43,540 nucleotides of DNA, taken from NCBI RefSeq assembly GCF_001440405.1, contig NZ_LLXX01000234.1, positions 1 through 43,540 of the forward strand, in the 5' to 3' direction. Shown in pieces: positions 16,996 to 25,217 of this stretch. The DNA comes from Bradyrhizobium valentinum (lineage in GTDB: Bacteria > Pseudomonadota > Alphaproteobacteria > Rhizobiales > Xanthobacteraceae). The position numbers and the translations under genes were made by a program. Each line of letters begins with the position of its first letter. Position 1 is the first letter of the stretch. The notes below the pieces were generated by a model. That model had not been told where the DNA came from and ran no database searches. It saw nothing but the letters and a program-made list of their open reading frames with translations.

Positions 16996-17675
16996 ATGAG
17001 CATTGAGCCCATGCATCATCTAGCGCAAACATTTACCGAAAAGGTTGCCTATTGGTATTTCCGCCTCAATGGGTTCCTGCAAATCGAAAATTTCGTCGTG
17101 CATCCGGAGCGACGCGGCAGCCAGCGAACCGATGCGGACCTACTAGGCGTTCGTTTCAGACATCGTGCCGAATTCACCTTTGATCATCAAACTCCAATGA
17201 AGGACGACTCGCGCCTTTGTTTCTCTCCTCGTCTCGATGACATTGTGATCGTAGAGGTGAAAACGAACCAACCATGTACGCTGAATGGACCATGGACAGA
17301 TCCAGATAGGCAGAACGTACAACGGGTTGTGGCAGCCATCGGTTGTCTACCGCGCGCCAGCATTTCAGAGGCTGCAAAGTGCATTACGAGGACGGTATTG
17401 CCATATTCGGGCGAACCAGGATCCGGCTGGTCGCCGTGGGTCGAAATGAAAGTGCAGAGCTAAGGGAACGCTATCCGGAGGTGCTTCAGCTCAGCTGGGA
17501 CCAGATAATTGAGTTCATTTGGGATAGATTCCGCATGTACTCGGAGCAGAAGCGACATGTCGAGCAGTGGGATGAGGTCGGCAAATATCTGAGGCGATTG
17601 GCCGAGACTAACGACAAAGCTGCATTCATTCGTGATGTCTCCCATCAGATTGGCTTGACGCAGAGGAGGCAATGA
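16996..17675 (+). pseudogene. PD-(D/E)XK nuclease-like gene with one frameshift
   Basis: Starts MSIEPMHHLAQTFTEKVAYW. A conserved-looking core has Asp in RTDADLLGVRF and ExK in IVIVEVKTNQP, the spacing of a PD-(D/E)XK nuclease fold. The frame runs on wrongly after SEAAK at about 17380. In the next frame the protein continues VHYEDGIAIFG, then RYPEVLQLSWDQIIEFIW, and ends GLTQRRQ at 17675. A single base change in length restores about 226 codons. A role in defence or DNA processing is inference only. The 210 bases to the left and 190 to the right hold no gene. Confidence 0.6.
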
Positions 17676-17865
17676 CAAGCAAGGGAGCGGTTATCCGTCC
17701 TGGTAGAAGGCTGCGTTCGATAGTCGTGACCTGTTTGAAGCGGAATTTAGCCCGAGGCGCGACAAAAAGGTCGTTGCCCGTCTAGTCGAAAGTATGGGCT
17801 CGGATATGGGCCGTCAGACAGTCAGCTTCAGAAAGTGCTGAAAAATAAGAACTTTTCGGCCTATA

Positions 17866-17900
17866 TGGCGGAGAGAGTGGGATTCGAACTGGCGGTACGC
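17866..17900 (-). tRNA. tRNA-Ser 3' fragment (partial, attachment-site scar)
   Basis: TGGCGGAGAGAGTGGGATTCGAAC followed by GGTACGC is the reverse complement of the acceptor and T-arm of an alphaproteobacterial tRNA-Ser. The CCCAC expected after GAAC is altered to TGG, and beyond 17900 the sequence no longer fits a tRNA. Such 3' ends are left behind when a tyrosine recombinase integrates into a tRNA gene and part of the element is lost. Confidence 0.55.
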
Positions 17901-18019
17901 TCGTTCGGCGCGTGGGGACTCAGTTCCCGAATAATAAAAAGGCGCTCGTCGAGCCGCTTTGCCGGCTCGGCCCTGTCAATCACATTGCGGAGATTAGACG
18001 TACGCCGGCCTCCACAAAC

Positions 18020-18060
18020 ACCGTTTGAAAAACCGTTTTAACGTCACGTTCTCAAACGGT
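18020..18060 (-). terminator. inverted repeat downstream of the tRNA-Arg fragment
   Basis: ACCGTTTGA (18020-18028) pairs with TCAAACGGT (18052-18060) across a 23-base loop that contains a second ACCGTTTT. It lies 26 bases beyond the 3' end of the tRNA-Arg fragment, where a terminator would be expected. The T-run is poor, so function is uncertain. Confidence 0.35.
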
Positions 18061-18086
18061 AATCTTTTGTAAGTGCTTGATTTGAA

Positions 18087-18131
18087 TGGCGCGCCCGAAG
18101 AGATTCGAACTCCTGACCCCCAGATTCGTAG
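18087..18131 (-). tRNA. tRNA-Arg(ACG) 3' half (partial, attachment-site scar)
   Basis: 45 bases matching the 3' half of a tRNA: TGGCGCGCCCGAAGAGATTC on the acceptor and T-arm side, GAACTCCTGACCCCC, and CAGATTCGTAG covering the anticodon arm (anticodon ACG read on the minus strand). The sequence departs at 18132, within the anticodon stem. A 45-base 3' half is the usual size of the identity segment at tRNA-targeted integration sites. Confidence 0.75.
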
Positions 18132-18342
18132 TTCAACGGTGAGGCAGCGTGGCCGGCGCAGCAAAATGGTGACGGCCAGCGAGCCGTGATCCGACGTAAG
18201 TGCGGCGGTCGCCATCGACCTGCGATCACAATTGAGTCATCGCGCCCCGTTCACCCTCGCCGATTTTACGCTACGACTTTCCTTCTGCCGCTTCCACGGC
18301 GCCTCCACGAGCAAAATTTCCAACCAAATTGGGAGCAGCAAA

Positions 18343-18375
18343 AAGCCCTCGAAAACGATGCGTTCTCAAGGGCTT
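18343..18375 (-). terminator. intrinsic terminator of the initiator tRNA fragment
   Basis: On the minus strand AAGCCCTTGAGAACG and CGTTTTCGAGGGCTT form a 15-base stem (two wobble or mismatch positions) with a three-base loop, followed by TTTTTGCTG. It lies seven bases beyond the 3' end of the tRNA-fMet fragment, the expected place for a tRNA terminator. Confidence 0.75.
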
Positions 18376-18381
18376 AGAACT

Positions 18382-18440
18382 TGGTTGCGGGGATAGGATT
18401 TGAACCTATGACCTTCAGGTTATGAGCTTGACGATTTGCC
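18382..18440 (-). tRNA. initiator tRNA-fMet(CAT) 3' portion (partial, attachment-site scar)
   Basis: TGGTTGCGGGGATAGGATTT, GAACCTATGACC, TTCAGGTTATGAGC, then TTGACGATTTGCCGG read as the reverse complement of an initiator tRNA from its 3' CCA into the D-arm. The last part differs from the expected CTGACGAGCTACCGGG, and the 5' acceptor strand is missing, so the tRNA cannot work. The terminator beyond its 3' end is kept. A weaker second copy of the same 3' end is present at 20177. Confidence 0.7.
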
Positions 18441-18547
18441 GGTAGTGTTTGTCACGATCATCTGGCGGTTTGCATCACCGGTCCGATTTCTATGCCACGA
18501 CCATCCACATCCCGCAGACAAACGACGTTCTTTAAACACCGGGGTCT

Positions 18548-18577
18548 TTGAGAATCGGCCATACAATCTATGATAAT
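18548..18577 (+). promoter_or_regulatory. possible promoter of the DUF2235 gene
   Basis: TTGAGA, an 18-base spacer, then GATAAT, ending 38 bases before the chosen start at 18616. It is the only sigma-70-like pair I see in the 175 bases upstream of the gene. Confidence 0.35.
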
Positions 18578-18615
18578 AGTCCTTTCTTGTGCAACTTTTG
18601 GGCGGGACAGGTCAA

Positions 18616-20148
18616 ATGCCGAAGAGCATCGTCATCTTTTCCGATGGCACAGGCCAAGCGGGCGGCATCAATTTCGACGAGGCGCGAACCAACGTCTACA
18701 AGCTGTACCGCGCCTGCCGCGTAGGCCCCGACACCCGGATTGATCCTTCCGAGCAGGTCGCATTCTACGACCCCGGTCTCGGTTCGGCAGCGGACGGCGG
18801 TCACTTCAAGGTCGGCTGGCTGCGTACGTTCTACAACGTCGCGAGCATGGCTACCGGCCTCGGCATCACCGCAAACATCATAGACTGTTACGCTGCGATA
18901 ATACGATTGTATGAACCCGGCGATCGTATTTTCCTGATCGGCTTCAGCCGCGGCGCTTACACGGTTCGCTCGCTTGCGGGTGTGATCTCCTATTGCGGAA
19001 TCGCGCGGCAGTTGCCGGGTGGTGCTCCCCTACGTCTTGACCTTGAGGGATCGCGCAAACTTGCAGAACACGCGGTGAAGGACGTGTATCAGTTCTGCTC
19101 ATCCTATGACCGGACGAGGGCGGGCCGCTATCTCCAGTTCATGTTGCGGACGCGCGATGCGATCGCCAAAAAATTCAGGACCGAACACGGATGCTCAGCC
19201 GTCAAGGACGGAGTCGAGCAGGCAAACGTGTTTCCTTATTTTATCGGCGTCTTCGACACTGTGGCCGCATTAGGGAATAAGTGGCTGGCGCCGATTCTTA
19301 TCGCGGCTGTGCTCGCGATTCCATTCGGGCTGCATTTCATCGGGGCTTGGCTCGAAGCCGCCTATCCGTGGGCCGGCAAGGTTACGCGCGATCTGGGCTA
19401 TTTGAGTGTTATCGTTGCGCTGCTCATCTACCTGAGGAATTATTTGAAGATTGCGCCGTCCCTGCCCGGCTATGGCTTTTTCAGACGTCTCATGACGCTG
19501 CATCTCACGCGGCCGAAGCATCAATTCTATGACACGACCCTTAACGTGAATGTCGGCTACGCGAAGCATGCAATCTCCATCGACGAAAACCGCGCCGACT
19601 TCGCGCGTGTGGGCTGGAGGCCGACCGCCGAGAAGCTGATGAAGCGCGACGAGGACAAGAACCTTTACTTCGAACAGGTCTGGTTTCCCGGAGTTCACGC
19701 GGATATCGGCGGCGGCTACCTCGAAAACGAAGCCCGCCTTTCGGACGTCGCCCTGAGCTGGATGCTCGCCGCTTCGTCCATCATCCCCGATGGCCTGAAA
19801 CACGACAGCAGTGTCCTGAAGCTATGGCCCGATCCCAGCGGCCTGCAGCACGACGAACAGGCCGGGGGCTGGCTGAGGAAGGGCCTCCGGCTGTTGCCGG
19901 AAGACGATAAGACGCATGAGTCGGCTGCAACGATGCACAAGTCTGTCTACCAGCGATTCGCAGGCGATCCGGTCCTGTTGTTCAACCGAATTGCGCAGTA
20001 TCGCCCCTCAAATCTGGGAAGGCATGTCGACTTCAAACAATATTTTGGTTCGAATGCAGCTCTACCCAAGCCTGCTCAGAATCCAAAGTGCGTCGCCGAC
20101 AATATCGAGGCGAAGTGGGAAAAAGCCGGCTATCCGGGCCGTTTGTGA
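18616..20148 (+). CDS. DUF2235 alpha/beta-hydrolase (Tle1/lipase-like)
   Basis: 510 residues from the ATG at 18616 (AGG upstream; the frame is open nine more codons). N terminus KSIVIFSDGTGQAGG is the family's opening strand and loop. Candidate catalytic residues: Ser 111 in IGFSRGAYTVRSLAG (nucleophile elbow GxSxG), Asp 214 in GVFDTVAALG, His 361 in PGVHADIGGGY. Two hydrophobic segments (about 222-246 and 258-276) are inserted after the Asp, so the enzyme is probably membrane-bound. The family includes type VI secretion phospholipases (Tle1) and uncharacterised hydrolases; no secretion gene is nearby, and the substrate is unknown. The gene stands alone between two tRNA-fMet 3'-end-like sequences, suggesting arrival as cargo of an integrated element (inference). 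Confidence 0.85.
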   Translation: MPKSIVIFSDGTGQAGGINFDEARTNVYKLYRACRVGPDTRIDPSEQVAFYDPGLGSAADGGHFKVGWLRTFYNVASMATGLGITANIIDCYAAIIRLYEPGDRIFLIGFSRGAYTVRSLAGVISYCGIARQLPGGAPLRLDLEGSRKLAEHAVKDVYQFCSSYDRTRAGRYLQFMLRTRDAIAKKFRTEHGCSAVKDGVEQANVFPYFIGVFDTVAALGNKWLAPILIAAVLAIPFGLHFIGAWLEAAYPWAGKVTRDLGYLSVIVALLIYLRNYLKIAPSLPGYGFFRRLMTLHLTRPKHQFYDTTLNVNVGYAKHAISIDENRADFARVGWRPTAEKLMKRDEDKNLYFEQVWFPGVHADIGGGYLENEARLSDVALSWMLAASSIIPDGLKHDSSVLKLWPDPSGLQHDEQAGGWLRKGLRLLPEDDKTHESAATMHKSVYQRFAGDPVLLFNRIAQYRPSNLGRHVDFKQYFGSNAALPKPAQNPKCVADNIEAKWEKAGYPGRL

Positions 20149-20176
20149 CGGGGAGCCCGGAATGAAGAGCGTCTAC

Positions 20177-20210
20177 GCCGATAGGATCTCAACCTATGGC
20201 CTTAGGTCAT
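20177..20210 (-). tRNA. degenerate tRNA-fMet 3'-end-like sequence (partial)
   Basis: GCCGATAGGATCTCAACCTA, TGGCCTTAGGTCATCAGGCT aligns with GATAGGATTTGAACCTATGACCTTCAGGTTATGAGCCT in the fragment at 18382, in the same orientation, with several substitutions and one gap. It lies 28 bases after the DUF2235 stop codon. Together with 18382 it forms a pair of imperfect direct repeats flanking that gene, as attL and attR would. Confidence 0.45.
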
Positions 20211-20393
20211 CAGGCTGAAGGTCCGCTACAAGTGACAGACGTCAGTCGCCACAAACGCCCTCTCTAAGTTCGGGTCCAGACCGAGGCGTCACCGCACCAG
20301 TTTCGCACCAGAAACGGCCTCATCGAAGAGCAACAAACGCGATCGAATTCAAACAAAACCACTGCAAAATCAACAGGGCCGATCGATATTCCG

Positions 20394-20440
20394 CCGCTCA
20401 TAACGAACTGGTTGCAGGTTCGAGTCCCGCTGGGACACAA
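20394..20440 (+). tRNA. tRNA-Ile2/Met(CAT) 3' portion (partial)
   Basis: CCGCTCATAACG (anticodon loop with CAT), CTGGTTGCAGGTTCGAGTCC (variable loop and T-arm), then CGCTGGGACACA for the acceptor strand. It resembles alphaproteobacterial tRNA-Ile2 with CAT anticodon, with changes in the acceptor strand and no 5' half. The orientation is opposite to the other fragments. The surrounding 20211-20539 holds nothing else I can identify. Confidence 0.5.
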
Positions 20441-20539
20441 GTGAAACGGGCGAAACGCCGAACGCGGCTTTGGATCACCGCACCAGATACAACTCAGTTC
20501 CGCGAGATGTCATAAGCAATTCTGAAATGGTTCGCGCGC

Positions 20540-20673
20540 ATGGACCTGTCCGATATCCACTCCAAACTAACCGAATGCGCGACGGCGAGCCCACTACTCT
20601 TTTCTCGGCCTTGATCAACTACTATGCCGCCGAAACTGGACACCATTCAAAGTGGCGGCGGTGGGAGTGCTGA
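20540..20673 (+). pseudogene. small phage-type gene, probably frameshifted
   Basis: An ATG at 20540 opens MDLSDIHSKLTECATASPLLFS, then hits a stop. The adjacent frame continues directly with ALINYYAAETGHHSKWRRWEC and ends at 20673, touching the excisionase start (TGAATG). A one-base shift at the CTTTTCTCG run would give one protein of about 43 residues. Family unknown. It may instead be a programmed shift or chance. Confidence 0.3.
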
Positions 20674-20952
20674 ATGATCGAGCCCCGTGGCATGTCGAAA
20701 GAACAGGCCGCGGCCTATGCCGGTTGCGAAACGTTGTCGGCGTTCAACGACTGGATTCGACGCGGAATCATGCCGGGCCCGATCCCCGGAACGCACAAGT
20801 GGGATAGAAAAGCCATCGATGCTGCCCTTGACCGGCTATCCGGTCTCCAGCCTACAATGCAACCGCGGCTATCACCATACGACGCGTGGAAGGCATCCCA
20901 AAATGCGAGTGCGGCTGAAGGGAATCAACTGGTCAATCAAAAAACTCGCTGA
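20674..20952 (+). CDS. excisionase-like helix-turn-helix protein
   Basis: 92 residues. SKEQAAAYAGCETLSAFNDWIRRG followed by PGPIPGTHKWDRKAIDAALDRL has the winged-helix pattern of AlpA/Xis-type MerR-like proteins that sit directly upstream of integrases. Its end overlaps the integrase start by 50 bases, which suggests coupled translation. It likely controls excision of the island and, possibly, its own promoter (family knowledge). Confidence 0.7.
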   Translation: MIEPRGMSKEQAAAYAGCETLSAFNDWIRRGIMPGPIPGTHKWDRKAIDAALDRLSGLQPTMQPRLSPYDAWKASQNASAAEGNQLVNQKTR

Positions 20953-21946
20953 CGGAACGTCGAAAACCTATTGGTACGCTTGGAAGGGCGGCCCACGCAT
21001 CGACGCGGAGCCTGGCACGCCCGAGTTCATGCGCCTCTACAATGAAGCTGTTGCGTCCTACAAGAAGAAGAGCGCCGAGACGTTCAGTTCGCTCATCGAC
21101 TACTTCAAGGACTGCAGCGAGTACAAGGACCTCGGTGAGAAGAGTAAGCGCGCCTATGACGGCTACCTCAAACTCATCGAGGCCAAGTTCGGTTCGTTGC
21201 CAATCGGGGCTCTCGAAGACAAGCGTGTGCGGGGTGACTTTAAAGAGTTTCGTGATTCATTTTCCGATACGCCGCGCAAGGCGGACTACATCTGGACCAC
21301 AATTGCGCGCGTGCTGTCGGTTGCGAAGGACCGTGGCAAGATCGCGGTGAACGTCTGCGAGCGCGGTGGCCGGCTTTATGAATCTGATCGCTCGGAGATA
21401 GTGTGGACTGCAGACGATATCCGCGCCTTCTGCGGTGTCGCGTCCGTCGAGCTGCAGGCCGCTCTCCTGCTCGCGGTATGGACAGGCCAGCGCCAGGGAG
21501 ACCTGCTGCGGCTGACCTGGAAGGACTACGATGGTACATACATCCGGATGCGTCAGTCGAAGGGGCGCGGCCGTAAGGCCCGGCGCCGTGTAACAATCCC
21601 GGTGGGACCGCCGCTGAAGGCGGCGCTTGATGCTGCGCTGAAGGAGAAGCGCTCGGCCGTGACCATTTTGGTCAACTCGTTCGGCCGGCCGTGGACGGAG
21701 GACGGTTTCAGGACGAGCTGGGACAAGGCGTTCAGGAAAACCTCGCTGAAGGACCTGCACTTCCACGATCTGCGCGGCACTGCCGTTACGCGCCTCGCCC
21801 TGTCGAACTGCTCCGTGCCGGAGATCGCCTCCATCACCGGCCATTCGATGAAGACGGTACAGGAGATTCTGGACGCGCACTACCTGGGTGGCCGCCTCGA
21901 GCTCGCGGAGTCAGCGATCAAGAAGCTGAGCGAAGTTTACGGGTAG
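20903..21946 (+). CDS. tyrosine recombinase (phage-type integrase)
   Basis: 347 residues from the ATG at 20903 (MRVRLKGINWSIKKLADG, a typical arm-binding start). The frame is open back to 20687, but that part is the excisionase gene in a shifted frame. Catalytic set: Arg 197 in WTGQRQGDLL, Lys 220 in RQSKGRG, His 288 and Arg 291 in HFHDLRGTAVTRL, His 314 in ITGHSM, nucleophile Tyr 327 in ILDAHYLGG. All are present, so it looks active. It points at the 3' end of the tRNA-Lys gene 236 bases away, the presumed target. The gap holds no gene. Confidence 0.9.
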   Translation: MRVRLKGINWSIKKLADGTSKTYWYAWKGGPRIDAEPGTPEFMRLYNEAVASYKKKSAETFSSLIDYFKDCSEYKDLGEKSKRAYDGYLKLIEAKFGSLPIGALEDKRVRGDFKEFRDSFSDTPRKADYIWTTIARVLSVAKDRGKIAVNVCERGGRLYESDRSEIVWTADDIRAFCGVASVELQAALLLAVWTGQRQGDLLRLTWKDYDGTYIRMRQSKGRGRKARRRVTIPVGPPLKAALDAALKEKRSAVTILVNSFGRPWTEDGFRTSWDKAFRKTSLKDLHFHDLRGTAVTRLALSNCSVPEIASITGHSMKTVQEILDAHYLGGRLELAESAIKKLSEVYG

Positions 21947-22182
21947 GAACAGAAATGAGATTGGGATGTGGATCGATTCCAGGTGAAGGCGTCCTCTGTC
22001 GCCAAGGCTTCTGCGTGTGAGAATGCTCCACGCCGCCGGGGAACGAACTGGCCGCTGTGGTAACGCGCAGCCATCCCGCCACTCCTTAAACAGGCGTACG
22101 GATGACGAACAAATTTCTCAAACCGGACGTCAAACCGAAAGGCCCGTTCTGATACGCATTGCTGCTAAGTCCCTGCGAGGCT

Positions 22183-22258
<76 letters not shown>

Positions 22259-22374
22259 GGATGCGTGAGGTCCGGAAAAGCCTTCGCGAGAGGGCGTCGT
22301 TTAGCAAAGCGACCCGGGGATGTCCAGCAAGCGAGGCTAAGTTTTCCCGGGCTTTGGCGGACAGCCCGAACGGC

Positions 22375-22397
22375 AAAAGCCGCTGGATTTCAGCGGC
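22375..22397 (-). terminator. terminator of the LTXXQ protein gene
   Basis: GCCGCTG and CAGCGGC form a 7-base stem with a 5-base loop; on the minus strand it is followed by TTTTGCCG. It lies 40 bases after the stop codon of the gene at 22437. Confidence 0.65.
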
Positions 22398-22436
22398 TTC
22401 TGCCAGTGTCCGGATCGGGCCCCGGTTGGGGGCGCG

Positions 22437-23030
22437 TCAGAGCCGTTCGGGGCCGCCCCGGTCCGGGCCACCATCCCGGTCATAACGGTCGCGGCCGTAG
22501 CCGTGATGCCGGTCAAAGTCGCGGTCCCTGCCCATTTCGCGCTCGAACCGGTGATGGTGCCAGCCTTCCCTGCCCCCGAACCGCCGGTCCATATGGGTCA
22601 GAACGGCAAGCCGCCGCTTCTGGCCGTCATCGAGCGTCTTGTAGAGCGGGTCGGCGACGTCGGCGATCTTCTTCATCGCCGCCGCCGTCGCGGCCATATT
22701 CTCGGCCCGCTCGCGCAGGCGCGATACCGGATCGTCGGGCTTCTGCTGGCTGGAATCATCCCTCGGCGCGTTCATCCGCGCGTTGGCGCGATCGATTCTG
22801 AGCTTGGCAAATTCCCGTACCGCGGCCTCGACCGGCGGCCAGAGCTTTTCCTGCTCCGCCGTCAGCTTGAGGCCGGCGTGGACGGCCGCGATCCGCGCGT
22901 CGGCATAGGCAGCCCGGTCCTCCGGGTTCATCCGCATATGGCCGTAGCCCCAATGACGGTGCTGGGCGTAGACGGCGGTCGAACCGGCGATGGCAAGAAC
23001 CGCGACCGCGGCGATGGCGAACTTCCTCAT
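22437..23030 (-). CDS. periplasmic LTXXQ-motif (Spy/CpxP-like) protein
   Basis: 197 residues. Signal peptide MRKFAIAAVAVLAIAGSTAVYAQ, then an alpha-helical core with LTAEQEKLWPPVEAAVREF (the LTxxQ motif) and a second helix pair ending LDDGQKRRLAVL. Family members act as ATP-independent periplasmic chaperones or envelope-stress sensors (Spy, CpxP). The C-terminal 45 residues are unusually rich in Arg, Asp, Gly and His (REGWHHHRFERE, DFDRHHGYGRDRYD), so metal or nucleic-acid binding is conceivable but unproven. AGGAGG precedes the start. It stands alone between tRNA-Lys and the TRAP genes. Confidence 0.85.
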   Translation of the reverse strand: MRKFAIAAVAVLAIAGSTAVYAQHRHWGYGHMRMNPEDRAAYADARIAAVHAGLKLTAEQEKLWPPVEAAVREFAKLRIDRANARMNAPRDDSSQQKPDDPVSRLRERAENMAATAAAMKKIADVADPLYKTLDDGQKRRLAVLTHMDRRFGGREGWHHHRFEREMGRDRDFDRHHGYGRDRYDRDGGPDRGGPERL

Positions 23031-23163
23031 GCGAACCTCCTCTGAAAAGGTTGCCTGAGGATGAGCCTGCGCCAGCCGGCGTTCAACTTAATGATTGGCA
23101 AGGGATGCTTCCCTTACCAAGATGTAATCCGGCGTCGTTTGATCCAGCGCAATGCGCTGATGG

Positions 23164-24489
23164 CTACAGCATGCCGAGCGCACGCGGCAGCCACAGCGAA
23201 AGCTCCGGCACATAGGTGACGATGCCGAGGAAGATCAGCATGGTCAAAAGCCACGGCCATACCGCGATCGTCAGCTCCGTGATGCCCATCTTGGCGATGC
23301 CGGACGCCACATACAGGTTGAGCCCGACCGGCGGATGGCACATGCCGACTTCCATGTTGACCACCATCAGGATGCCGAGATGCACCGGATGGATGCCGAG
23401 CTTGACCGCCACCGGAAACAGGATCGGCGCCATGATCAGCACGATCGAGGACGGCTCCATCACATTGCCGGCGATCAGCAGCAACAAGTTCACGATCAGG
23501 AGGAAGATGATCCAGTCGACGCCGACCGAGGTGATCCATGCCGCGATCTGCTGGGGAATGTTTTCATTCGCCATCAGGAACGAGAACAGCACCGCGTTGG
23601 TGATGATGTAGAGGATCATCGCGCTCATATTGGCGGAGCCGAGCAGCACTTTCGGCACGTCCCGCAGCGACATGTCGCGATAGACGAAGACCGCGATGAC
23701 GAAGGCGTAGACCGCGCTGATCGCGGCTGCTTCCGTCGGCGTGAACATGCCGGCATAGATGCCGCCGAGCACGATCAGGATCAGCAGCAATCCCCACATG
23801 CACTTGCGGAACGCGGTGAAGCGCTCGGTCCAGCTCGCTTTCGGCAGCCGCGGATAGTCGTTCTTATACGCGCGATAGAAGGTCGTAACGCCCAGCAGGG
23901 TCGCCAGCATGATGCCCGGGATGACGCCGGCCATGAACATCTGGCCGACGGATGCCGATGACACGCGATGCCCGGCCGGATCGAGCGCAATGCTGCCGCC
24001 CGTCGCCACGCAATAGATTACCATCACGATCGAGGGCGGGATCAGGATGCCGAGCGCGCCCGAGGTGGTGATGACGCCGGCCCCGAAGCGCTTCGGGAAT
24101 CCCTGCTTCACCATCGCCGGCAACATGATGGCGCCGATCGCGATCACGGTCGCCGGCGACGAACCGGACACCGCGGCAAACAGCGCGCAAGCCATCACGC
24201 CGGCAAGCCCGAGGCCGCCATACCAGTGCCCGACCATGGTGGTCGCGAAATTGATCATACGACGCGCGACGCCGCCATGGGTCAGGAAGTTTCCGGCGAG
24301 GATGAAGAACGGGATCGCCATGATCTCGAAATTGTCGATGCCGGTGAACAGCTTCAGCGCCACCGACTCGGTCGGCACGTTCGTCATGGTGTAGATGAAG
24401 GTCAGAACCGTCATGCCGAGCGCGATCGAGATCGGCATGCCCGTCAGCATCAGCGCGATCAGCAGTCCGAAGATGAATACGCTGGTCAT
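23164..24489 (-). CDS. dctM: TRAP transporter large permease (DctM-type)
   Basis: 441 residues, about a dozen hydrophobic segments. It opens MTSVFIFGLLIALMLTGMP, as DctM proteins do. GVMACALFAAVSGSSPATV and the later MVVNMEVGMCHPPVGLNL are the two hallmark blocks of the IT superfamily transport domain. It moves an organic anion with Na+ or H+ after delivery by the DctP protein. Its ATG overlaps the dctQ stop (ATGA), so the two are made together. It is the last gene of the dctP-dctQ-dctM unit. Confidence 0.93.
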   Translation of the reverse strand: MTSVFIFGLLIALMLTGMPISIALGMTVLTFIYTMTNVPTESVALKLFTGIDNFEIMAIPFFILAGNFLTHGGVARRMINFATTMVGHWYGGLGLAGVMACALFAAVSGSSPATVIAIGAIMLPAMVKQGFPKRFGAGVITTSGALGILIPPSIVMVIYCVATGGSIALDPAGHRVSSASVGQMFMAGVIPGIMLATLLGVTTFYRAYKNDYPRLPKASWTERFTAFRKCMWGLLLILIVLGGIYAGMFTPTEAAAISAVYAFVIAVFVYRDMSLRDVPKVLLGSANMSAMILYIITNAVLFSFLMANENIPQQIAAWITSVGVDWIIFLLIVNLLLLIAGNVMEPSSIVLIMAPILFPVAVKLGIHPVHLGILMVVNMEVGMCHPPVGLNLYVASGIAKMGITELTIAVWPWLLTMLIFLGIVTYVPELSLWLPRALGML

Positions 24490-25061
24490 CGCGTCACCTC
24501 CGCGACACCGGCGCCGGGCGCTTCGACCTCAACCCCCTCGACATGGGCGTGATCATGATGCGGCAATTCGCCGGTACGCCAATAGCCGTACGCGACCTGC
24601 AGGAATCGGAAGCACATCAGGTACGAGCCCAGCGGGATGCAGAGATAGACGAACCAACTCGGTATCTCGAGATCGGGCGAGACCTGGTCGGTGTGCATCA
24701 GGCCCCAGACGAACGTCGCGCCCATCGTTCCGATAACGGCGGTGAAAAACGCGCCGCAGAACAGCCCGAACAGCACCACCGCATTGCGCCAGGGCGATTT
24801 GAGCTGGTTCACGACAACGTCGACGCCGACATGGATGCCGGTGCGGACGCCATAGGCGGCGCCGAACTTGGCGACCCACACGAACATGTAGATGCAGAGT
24901 TCCTGCGCCCAGGACAGGTGGATCGGAAACAGGATCGGATACAGCAACGGAATGCCGATAAGATAGCGGTGCATCACCGCCAGAAAGATGATGAAGGTCG
25001 CGAGCCCCATCAGCGTTGCGATCAATATCTCCTCAAGCCGATCGAGGATGCGAAGCAGCAT
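24486..25061 (-). CDS. dctQ: TRAP transporter small permease (DctQ-type)
   Basis: 191 residues with four membrane segments (LIATLMGLATFIIFLAVM; the block around LCIYMFVWVAKFGAAYG; VVLFGLFCGAFFTAVIG; WFVYLCIPLGSYLMCF). I start at 25061 because AGGGGGAAG lies just upstream; the frame is open 29 codons further with no membrane character. The small permease is the membrane partner of DctM. The C terminus is His/Glu-rich (HHDHAHVEGVEVE), which is uncommon in this family. Confidence 0.88.
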   Translation of the reverse strand: MLLRILDRLEEILIATLMGLATFIIFLAVMHRYLIGIPLLYPILFPIHLSWAQELCIYMFVWVAKFGAAYGVRTGIHVGVDVVVNQLKSPWRNAVVLFGLFCGAFFTAVIGTMGATFVWGLMHTDQVSPDLEIPSWFVYLCIPLGSYLMCFRFLQVAYGYWRTGELPHHDHAHVEGVEVEAPGAGVAEVTR

Positions 25062-25175
25062 CAACTTCCCCCTGAAAGATCGGCCGCTTTTGTCCCAGCC
25101 TGATCCTGTGCCATTTCCGCGGCATCTACTACGGGCCGCAGTCCCCACTCATTCATAGCATATTTCGGAAAGGAC

Positions 25176-25207
25176 AAGGGCTTCCGCGCCGACGCACGGA
25201 AGCCCTT
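25176..25207 (-). terminator. strong hairpin between dctP and dctQ
   Basis: AAGGGCTTCCG and CGGAAGCCCTT form a perfect 11-base stem with a 10-base loop, 10 bases after the dctP stop. The T-run is short. Such a hairpin would protect or partly terminate the message after the binding protein, giving dctP a higher level than the permeases (inference). Confidence 0.6.
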
Positions 25208-25217
25208 AAACACCATT

